A stretch of 64,000 nt of DNA, from positions 62,608 to 126,607 of the forward strand of contig NZ_DGIR01000041.1 in NCBI RefSeq assembly GCF_002386445.1. The letters are read 5' to 3'. This stretch comes from Pseudomonas sp. UBA4617. Lineage in GTDB: Bacteria > Pseudomonadota > Gammaproteobacteria > Pseudomonadales > Pseudomonadaceae. The stretch's first letter is position 1; every line of letters starts with the position of its first letter. The notes beneath the pieces are model-generated. The model had not been told where the DNA came from. It worked only from the letters and a program-made list of their open reading frames with translations, and made no database searches. Positions 57,644 to 64,000 of the stretch are shown here, one piece after another. A program made the position numbers and the translations under genes.

Positions 57644-60577
57644 TCAAGTCAAACCCAGTTCACCCCAGATCCGCCGCACCTCACGGCGTTCATCGGCAAA
57701 CTGCGCGGCGTCGATCACCCCGGCCTGCTTCTGCAGGGCCTGGCGGTGCGAGGCAGAGCGAAACGCCTTGTACACTTCACGCAACAGCACCGCGTCACTG
57801 GCCGGCATCAGACCTGCCTGCTCCAGCTCTTCCAGAATGCGGATGTTATCGGTCCATCGAAGCAAGGCCGGATGGTCATGCGACCAGGCCAAGGCGGCGT
57901 ATTGCACCATAAATTCGATATCGACGATACCGCCGGCATCCTGCTTGATATCGAACGGCACACCGGGCTCGAACGCATTGGCCGCGGTGCCGGCAGCGGT
58001 GGCCTTGGTGCCAAGGTTGTCGCGCATCTTGGCGCGCATTTCGCTCACTTCGCTGCGCAGTTTCTGCAGATCGCGAGGCTGGCCCAGCACCTTGGCGCGC
58101 ACGCCTTCGAACGCTGCCCCCACCTGCGGGCAGCCCACCAGTACCCGGGCCCGCACCAGGGCCTGGTGCTCCCAGGTCCAGGCTTCGTTCTGCTGGTAGC
58201 GCTCGAACGCGCCCAGCGAGCTGACCAGCAGCCCGGCGGCCCCGGACGGGCGCAGGCGCATGTCCACGTCATACAGCTGGCCGGAGTTGGTCTGGGTGGC
58301 CAGCAGGTGGATGATGCGCTGGCCCAGCCGGGTGAAGAACTGCGCACCGTCGATCGGCTTGGCGCCGTCGGTTTCCGCCTGCGGGTCGCCGTCATGAATG
58401 AACACCAGGTCCAGGTCCGAGCCGTGGCCGAGTTCCAGGCCACCGACCTTGCCGTAACCAATGATGATGAAGCCCGGGTCGCACAGGCTGCCGTCACTGC
58501 GCTTGGGCTGGCCATGACGGGCCACGGTCTGGCGCCAGGCCAGGGCCAGCACCTGGTCGAGGATGGCTTCGGCCAACCAGGTCAGGTAGTCGCTGACCTT
58601 CATCAATGGCAGGTTGCCGCTGATCTCCGAGGCAGCCACGCGCAGGCTGTGGGCCAGCTTGAAATGGCGCAGCGCTTCCATTTGCTGCTCCAGGTCGTCC
58701 TCGGGGATACGCGTCAGGCGCTCGCGCAGCTCGCTGGCAAGTTCCGGCGCCAGCGGCGGGCTGTACAGGCGGCCTTCGTTGAGCAGCTCATCGAGCAGCA
58801 GCGGGTAGCGGGCAATTTGCTCGGCGATCCAGGGGCTGGCGGCGCAGAGAGTCAACAGGCGGCCCAGGGCGCCGGGGTTTTCGGTCAGCAGCACCAGGTA
58901 GGCAGAACGCCGCGCCACGGCTTCGACCAGCGGCAGCACACGCTCCAGCACCAGGTCGGGGTCGGCATGTTCGACTGTCTGGGCCAGCAACCGGGGAATA
59001 AAGGCATCCAGGCGCTCACGGCCGATACGCTGCATCGAACGCAGCTGCGGGCTCGAACGCAGCGCAGCCAGGCGCCGCAGGGCGTCGGCGGGCTGCTTGA
59101 AACCGGCCTCTTCCAGTTGGCGGCCCGCAGCCTCTTCATCCTGCGCCTGCTCCCACAGTGGCGACCATTCACCACCTACCACCAGTTCGCCTTCGCCGTC
59201 GTCGTCGTCCGGGTCGGCGATCACCTGGCGGAAGTGCCAGTCGATACGGCCTCGCCAGTACACCAGCTGGTCCTGGAAGCTCTGCCAGTCGACAAAGCCG
59301 AGCATGTAGGCCACCCGCGCCTGGTCAAGCTCGCTGTCCGGCAACATTTGCGTCTGGCGGTCGGCGATGGCCTGGATGGCGTGTTCGGTATAGCGCAGGA
59401 ACTCGTAGCCCTCGCGCAGCTCGGACACCACGGCGGGCGGCAGGTAGCCCTGGCCTTCGAGGGTGGCCAGCACTTTCAGCAATGGCCGTTGCTGCAGGCT
59501 GAGGTCGCGCCCACCGTGGATCAGCTGGAACGCCTGGGCGATGAATTCCACCTCGCGTATGCCGCCGGCGCCCAGCTTGATGTTGTCGGCCATGCCCTTG
59601 CGCCGCACTTCCTGCTGGATCAACTGCTTCATGGTGCGCAGCGCTTCGATCGCAGAGAAGTCCAGGTAGCGGCGATACACGAATGGCCGCAGCATCTCCT
59701 GCAACTGTGCGCCGGCGGCCTGATCACCAGCCACCACGCGCGCCTTGATCATCGCGTAGCGTTCCCAGTCGCGGCCCTGGTCCTGGTAATACTGCTCCAG
59801 CGCATTGAAGCTGAGCACCAGTGCGCCAGCCGAGCCGTAGGGGCGCAGGCGCATGTCGACGCGGAACACGAAGCCGTCCACGGTGACCGGGTCCAGTGCC
59901 TTGATCAGGCGCTGGCCCAGGCGGGTGAAGAACTCCTGGTTATCCAGCGAGCGCTTCACCCCTTCGGTTTCGCCGCCTTCGGGGAAGGCGAAGATCAGGT
60001 CGATGTCCGACGACAGGTTCAGCTCCACCGCACCCAGCTTGCCCATGCCCAGCACCACCATGTGCTGCGGTTGGCCGCTGCGGTTGCCGATCGGCGTGCC
60101 AAACTGCTGGCAATGCCGCGGGTACAGCCATTGATAGGCCGCATCAATGGCGGCATCGGCCAGGTCGGACAGGTCGCGGCAGGTTTCACCCAGCGCGGCC
60201 TGGCGGGTGATGTCGCGCCAGATGATGCGCAACTGCTGGCGGTTGCGCTCGCGACGCAGGTTGCGCGCCAGCTCGTCCTCGCTCTGCGCCGCCTGGGCGG
60301 CTGTGGCGATGTGCCCACGCAGCTCACCCATGGCGTACGGCCGGTCCATCTCGCCACTGGCCAGCAAGCCAAACAACATGGCCGGCTCGCGCCGGGCCAG
60401 GCCAAGCACGAAGTCGCTGGCAGCGGCTACCTGGTCGAACTGTTGCCGGTGCGCCGGGCCCCAGGCCTGCAGGTCGAGTTCCGGGTGAAACGCCACGGCA
60501 TCGCGAAGGAATTGCTGGTTGCGAGCGACCAGCGGTTGCAAGGTGGCGGGCAGATCGGACGGCAAAGGCAGGCGCAT
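57644..60577 (-). CDS. glnE: GlnE, glutamine synthetase adenylyltransferase/deadenylylase
   Basis: 977 aa with two nucleotidyltransferase halves: the N-terminal deadenylylase GMGKLGAVELNLSSDIDLIF and the C-terminal adenylyltransferase GYGKVGGLELGHGSDLDLVF, separated by a helical linker that binds PII. Modifies glutamine synthetase in response to nitrogen. Length is normal for the family (~945-990). Confidence 0.97.
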   Translation of the reverse strand: MRLPLPSDLPATLQPLVARNQQFLRDAVAFHPELDLQAWGPAHRQQFDQVAAASDFVLGLARREPAMLFGLLASGEMDRPYAMGELRGHIATAAQAAQSEDELARNLRRERNRQQLRIIWRDITRQAALGETCRDLSDLADAAIDAAYQWLYPRHCQQFGTPIGNRSGQPQHMVVLGMGKLGAVELNLSSDIDLIFAFPEGGETEGVKRSLDNQEFFTRLGQRLIKALDPVTVDGFVFRVDMRLRPYGSAGALVLSFNALEQYYQDQGRDWERYAMIKARVVAGDQAAGAQLQEMLRPFVYRRYLDFSAIEALRTMKQLIQQEVRRKGMADNIKLGAGGIREVEFIAQAFQLIHGGRDLSLQQRPLLKVLATLEGQGYLPPAVVSELREGYEFLRYTEHAIQAIADRQTQMLPDSELDQARVAYMLGFVDWQSFQDQLVYWRGRIDWHFRQVIADPDDDDGEGELVVGGEWSPLWEQAQDEEAAGRQLEEAGFKQPADALRRLAALRSSPQLRSMQRIGRERLDAFIPRLLAQTVEHADPDLVLERVLPLVEAVARRSAYLVLLTENPGALGRLLTLCAASPWIAEQIARYPLLLDELLNEGRLYSPPLAPELASELRERLTRIPEDDLEQQMEALRHFKLAHSLRVAASEISGNLPLMKVSDYLTWLAEAILDQVLALAWRQTVARHGQPKRSDGSLCDPGFIIIGYGKVGGLELGHGSDLDLVFIHDGDPQAETDGAKPIDGAQFFTRLGQRIIHLLATQTNSGQLYDVDMRLRPSGAAGLLVSSLGAFERYQQNEAWTWEHQALVRARVLVGCPQVGAAFEGVRAKVLGQPRDLQKLRSEVSEMRAKMRDNLGTKATAAGTAANAFEPGVPFDIKQDAGGIVDIEFMVQYAALAWSHDHPALLRWTDNIRILEELEQAGLMPASDAVLLREVYKAFRSASHRQALQKQAGVIDAAQFADERREVRRIWGELGLT

Positions 60578-60960
60578 GGTCTATCCTTGATCGGCGTGAA
60601 ATAGAGGGGAAAAAGCGGCCAAAGGGAAACCGGACCACGGTTGGACTGTCGTACAAAAGTTGGAAATAGCTGAAACAGCCTTAAAATTGGCAACAACCAT
60701 CAAAAATTACCCGCTAGCGCCACAATGCCAACCAACATGAACGTTTTTCCTCACAAGCCAGCATGCGACGAAACGTCGCACGAATGTAGTTTTACTACTA
60801 CCCCTGTCGTGTAAAAGCATGAAATGCGAAAGCAAATGTAGTAAAACTACACGGCGCCGGAGGACACCCCGGTAATCCAAGAATTCACGACGTCTGCCCA
60901 TAAGGCCAGTCGCAAACTCAGGCAATCGATTCTGGTTGCCTTTCCGCCCTGGAGCAAGCC
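60578..60960. other. 383-nt glnE-aceE divergent gap
   Basis: An A+T-rich stretch with no gene; holds the promoters of glnE and aceE and the two palindromic sites listed separately. Confidence 0.7.
60785..60851. promoter_or_regulatory. Two HexR-like operators before aceE
   Basis: TGTAGTTTTACTACT (60785-60799) and TGTAGTAAAACTACA (60837-60851) are palindromic GTAGT-N3-ACTAC sites, in opposite orientation, 37 nt apart. The second, read on the minus strand, fully matches a TGTARTTWWAYTACA-type HexR motif known in gammaproteobacteria; the first differs at the last base. They lie 110-176 nt before the aceE ATG. Confidence 0.5.
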
Positions 60961-63606
60961 ATGCAAGACCTCGATCCAATCGAAACCCAGGAATGGCTGG
61001 ATGCCCTGGAGTCGGTCCTCGACAAAGAAGGCGAAGACCGCGCTCATTACCTGATGACCCGTATGGGCGAGCTGGCCACCCGTAGTGGCTCCCAGCTGCC
61101 ATACGCGATCACCACGCCATACCGCAACACCATCCCTGTCACCCACGAAGCACGCATGCCTGGCGACCTGTTCATGGAACGCCGCATTCGCTCGATGGTG
61201 CGTTGGAACGCCCTGGCCATGGTCATGCGTACCAACCTGAAAGACTCGGACCTGGGCGGACACATCTCCAGCTTCGCCTCCAGCGCCACCCTGTACGACA
61301 TCGGCTTCAACTACTTCTTCCAGGCCCCGACCGAAGAACACGGCGGCGACCTGATCTTCTTCCAGGGCCATGCTTCGCCAGGCGTCTACGCCCGTGCCTT
61401 CATGGAAGGCCGCATCAGCGAAGAGCAGATGAACAACTTCCGTCAGGAAGTGGACGGCAAGGGCCTGTCTTCGTACCCGCACCCCTGGCTGATGCCTGAC
61501 TTCTGGCAGTTCCCGACCGTATCGATGGGTCTGGGTCCGATCCAGGCCATCTACCAGGCACGTTTCATGAAGTACCTGGAAGCGCGCGGCTTCATCCCGG
61601 CCGGCAAGCAGAAGGTCTGGTGCTTCATGGGCGACGGCGAGTGCGACGAGCCGGAATCCCTGGGCGCGATCGCCCTGGCCGGCCGCGAGAAGCTGGACAA
61701 CCTGATCTTCGTCATCAACTGCAACCTGCAGCGCCTCGACGGCCCGGTTCGCGGCAACGGCAAGATCATCCAGGAACTCGAAGGCGTGTTCCGTGGTGGT
61801 GGCTGGAACGTCAACAAGGTCGTCTGGGGCCGCTTCTGGGACCCACTGTTCGCCAAGGACACCAACGGTGCCCTGCAGCGCCGCATGGACGAAGTCATCG
61901 ACGGCGAGTATCAGAACTACAAGGCCAAGGACGGTGCGTACGTCCGCGAGCACTTCTTCAACACCCCAGAGCTCAAGGCGATGGTCGAAGACCTGTCCGA
62001 CGACGAGATCTGGAAGCTCAACCGTGGCGGCCACGACCCGTACAAGGTCTACGCGGCGTACCACCAGGCGGTCAACCACAAGGACCAGCCTACTGTCATC
62101 CTGGCCAAGACCATCAAGGGTTACGGTACCGGTGCCGGCGAAGCCAAGAACACCGCGCACAACACCAAGAAGGTCGACGTCGACAGCCTGCGCCACTTCC
62201 GTGACCGCTTCGACATCCCGGTCAAGGATGCCGACCTGGAGAACCTGCCGTTCTTCAAGCCGGAAGAAGGTTCTGCCGAAGCCAAGTACCTGGCCGAGCG
62301 CCGTGCTGCCCTGGGCGGTTTCGTGCCACAACGCCGCGCCAAGAGCTTCAGCGTGCCAACCCCGCCACTGGAAACGCTGAAAGCGATCCTGGACGGCTCG
62401 GGCGACCGCGAAATCTCCACCACCATGGCCTTCGTGCGTATTCTGGCGCAGCTGGTCAAGGACAAGGAAATCGGCCAGCGCATCGTCCCGATCATCCCGG
62501 ACGAAGCCCGTACCTTCGGTATGGAAGGCATGTTCCGCCAGCTGGGCATCTACTCGTCGGTCGGCCAGCTCTACGAGCCGGTCGATAAAGACCAGGTGAT
62601 GTTCTACCGCGAAGACAAGAAGGGCCAGATCCTCGAGGAAGGCATCAACGAAGCCGGCGCCATGTCGTCGTTCATCGCTGCCGGTACCTCGTACAGCTGC
62701 CACAACCAGCCGATGCTGCCGTTCTACATCTTCTACTCGATGTTTGGCTTCCAGCGCATCGGTGACCTGGCCTGGGCCGCTGGCGACAGCCGTACCCGTG
62801 GCTTCCTGATCGGCGGTACCGCCGGCCGTACCACCCTCAACGGTGAAGGCCTGCAGCACGAAGACGGTCACAGCCACATGATGGCGGGCACCATCCCGAA
62901 CTGCCGCACCTACGATCCGACCTACGGCTACGAGCTGGCGGTGATCATCCAGGACGGCATGAAGAAGATGACCGAAGAGCAACAGGACATCTTCTACTAC
63001 ATCACCGTGATGAACGAGTCCTACCAGCAGCCAGCCATGCCGGCCGGTGTCGAGGAAGGCATCATCAAGGGCATGTACCTGCTCGAAGAAGACACCCGCG
63101 AAGCCGCGCACCACGTACAGCTGATGGGCTCCGGCACCATCCTGCGCGAAGTTCGCGAAGCGGCGAAGATCCTGCGTGACGAGTTCAACATCGGTGCCGA
63201 CGTGTGGAGCGTGACCAGCTTCAACGAACTGCGTCGCGACGGCCTGGCAGTGGAACGCGCCAACCGCCTGAAGCCTGGCCAGAAGCCACAGCAGACCTAC
63301 GTCGAGCAGTGCCTGAGCGGCCGCAAAGGTCCGGTCATCGCCTCTACCGACTACATGAAGCTGTTCGCCGAGCAGATCCGCCAGTGGGTACCGAGCAAAG
63401 AGTTCAAGGTCCTGGGTACCGACGGTTACGGTCGCAGCGACAGCCGCAAGAAGCTGCGTCACTTCTTCGAAGTCGACCGCCACTTCGTGGTGCTGGCCGC
63501 GCTGGAAGCCCTGGCTGACCGTGGCGAGATCGAACCCAAGGTTGTGGCTGACGCCATCGTCAAGTTCGGCATCGACCCGGACAAGCGCAACCCACTGGAC
63601 TGCTGA
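60961..63606 (+). CDS. aceE: Pyruvate dehydrogenase E1 component
   Basis: 881 aa homodimeric E1 type. The thiamine diphosphate motif is GDGECDEPES...NLIFVINCN (residues ~223-255). Decarboxylates pyruvate and acetylates the lipoyl domain of AceF. GGAG precedes the ATG. It is transcribed divergently from glnE and lies 13 nt from aceF. Confidence 0.97.
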   Translation: MQDLDPIETQEWLDALESVLDKEGEDRAHYLMTRMGELATRSGSQLPYAITTPYRNTIPVTHEARMPGDLFMERRIRSMVRWNALAMVMRTNLKDSDLGGHISSFASSATLYDIGFNYFFQAPTEEHGGDLIFFQGHASPGVYARAFMEGRISEEQMNNFRQEVDGKGLSSYPHPWLMPDFWQFPTVSMGLGPIQAIYQARFMKYLEARGFIPAGKQKVWCFMGDGECDEPESLGAIALAGREKLDNLIFVINCNLQRLDGPVRGNGKIIQELEGVFRGGGWNVNKVVWGRFWDPLFAKDTNGALQRRMDEVIDGEYQNYKAKDGAYVREHFFNTPELKAMVEDLSDDEIWKLNRGGHDPYKVYAAYHQAVNHKDQPTVILAKTIKGYGTGAGEAKNTAHNTKKVDVDSLRHFRDRFDIPVKDADLENLPFFKPEEGSAEAKYLAERRAALGGFVPQRRAKSFSVPTPPLETLKAILDGSGDREISTTMAFVRILAQLVKDKEIGQRIVPIIPDEARTFGMEGMFRQLGIYSSVGQLYEPVDKDQVMFYREDKKGQILEEGINEAGAMSSFIAAGTSYSCHNQPMLPFYIFYSMFGFQRIGDLAWAAGDSRTRGFLIGGTAGRTTLNGEGLQHEDGHSHMMAGTIPNCRTYDPTYGYELAVIIQDGMKKMTEEQQDIFYYITVMNESYQQPAMPAGVEEGIIKGMYLLEEDTREAAHHVQLMGSGTILREVREAAKILRDEFNIGADVWSVTSFNELRRDGLAVERANRLKPGQKPQQTYVEQCLSGRKGPVIASTDYMKLFAEQIRQWVPSKEFKVLGTDGYGRSDSRKKLRHFFEVDRHFVVLAALEALADRGEIEPKVVADAIVKFGIDPDKRNPLDC

Positions 63607-63619
63607 GGAGTATTTTTAA

Positions 63620-64000
63620 GTGAGCGAACTCATTCGCGTACCTGACATCGGCAGCGGTGAAGGTGAAATCATCGAGCTGTTCGTCAAGGTCGGTGACCGT
63701 ATCGAGGCTGACCAGAGCCTGCTGACCCTGGAGTCCGACAAGGCCTCCATGGAGATTCCGGCGCCGAAAGCCGGCGTCATCAAGGAGCTGAAGGTCAAAC
63801 TGGGCGACCGCCTGAAAGAAGGCGACGAGCTGCTGGTCCTGGAAGCCGAGGGTGCCGCTGCTGCGGCCCCCGAGGCGCCTGCCGCCGCTCCGGCGCAAGC
63901 TGCTGCGCCGGCTCCGGCCGCTGAAGCCGCCCCAGCGCCTGCTCCAGCCGCAGCCCCGGCTACCGCCAGCGTGCAGGACATCCACGTGCCGGACATCGGC
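63620..64000 (+). CDS. aceF: Dihydrolipoamide acetyltransferase E2, 5' part only
   Basis: 127 codons visible, cut by the window end. A GTG start with CTGAGGAG upstream; the first lipoyl domain has Lys41 in ESDKASMEIP, then an Ala/Pro linker and the start of a second lipoyl domain (DIHVPDIG). Core of the pyruvate dehydrogenase complex. Confidence 0.95.
   Translation, partial: MSELIRVPDIGSGEGEIIELFVKVGDRIEADQSLLTLESDKASMEIPAPKAGVIKELKVKLGDRLKEGDELLVLEAEGAAAAAPEAPAAAPAQAAAPAPAAEAAPAPAPAAAPATASVQDIHVPDIG

Noticed and set aside
57278..60604. An 1108-codon open frame on the plus strand opposite glnE
   Set aside because: It is the antisense shadow of glnE; composition is rich in His, Gln, Ala and Arg, as expected from reversed G+C-rich codons, and no domain is recognisable.
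60847..63483. An 878-codon minus-strand frame opposite aceE
   Set aside because: Antisense of the well-supported aceE gene; no ribosome binding site or motif.
1..64000. CRISPR arrays, rRNA genes, insertion-sequence transposases
   Set aside because: No regularly spaced direct repeats, no rRNA segments and no transposase motifs were seen on reading the window.

Overview
The window is chromosomal DNA from a fluorescent Pseudomonas of the P. putida group. The evidence is gene content and order: davB-davA, pqqF-A-B-C-D-E plus an S9 peptidase, two long acyl-CoA dehydrogenases beside bioBFHCD, glcB, a FecI/FecR/TonB receptor set, waaFCGP with extra LPS kinases, glnE and aceEF. From memory this is the order around PP_0338-PP_0384 of P. 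putida KT2440. Coding DNA is G+C-rich with the usual Pseudomonas codon bias, except the first ~3.2 kb, which is clearly A+T-richer.

Layout. 1-3273: right end of an integrated element. It holds the 3' part of a Rad50/SMC-like ATPase with a zinc-hook CxxC and an unrecognised ~420-aa partner, and stops at a duplicated 3' fragment of an elongator tRNA-Met (3274-3319), which is the attachment site. 3320-7322: a Fic AMPylase-like gene with its own palindromic operators, a methyltransferase/MerR pair, and an Lrp/AsnC regulator. 7323-10638: a DUF3077 small protein with a long leader, then lysine catabolism davBA. 10721-18263: PQQ synthesis. 18297-24576: a Pmp3 membrane peptide, a class III aminotransferase with a divergent LysR regulator, FadE-like dehydrogenase no. 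2 and a membrane diguanylate cyclase. 24663-32455: FadE-like dehydrogenase no. 1, a small flagellar-rod-like protein, bioBFHCD and divergent comF. 32524-38703: ModE, SrkA, RarD, a GcvR-like ACT protein and malate synthase G. 38746-42043: a stand-alone receiver and a cNMP/CBS/DUF294 protein coupled to a DEDDh exonuclease. 42169-47627: an ECF sigma/anti-sigma/TonB receptor/PepSY iron-uptake cluster resembling Fox systems. 47698-50499: a large DUF6543-like toxin-type protein. 50460-57420: the LPS inner-core operon on the minus strand. 57644-64000: glnE, divergent aceE, and the start of aceF.

Much of the window is core metabolism, but the regulatory DNA is readable. Candidate sites include a BirA operator over the bioB -35 box, a PsrA box before a fadE gene, two HexR-like sites before aceE, a Fur box before the sigma gene, a LysR T-N11-A dyad, a MerR-type promoter, three DnaA-box-like 9-mers in one intergenic gap, and paired 29-bp palindromes at the fic start. 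The most likely place for an undescribed system is the island tail at 1-2990, which is cut by the window edge. All functional calls rest on reading the sequence and on remembered family knowledge; no database search was run.
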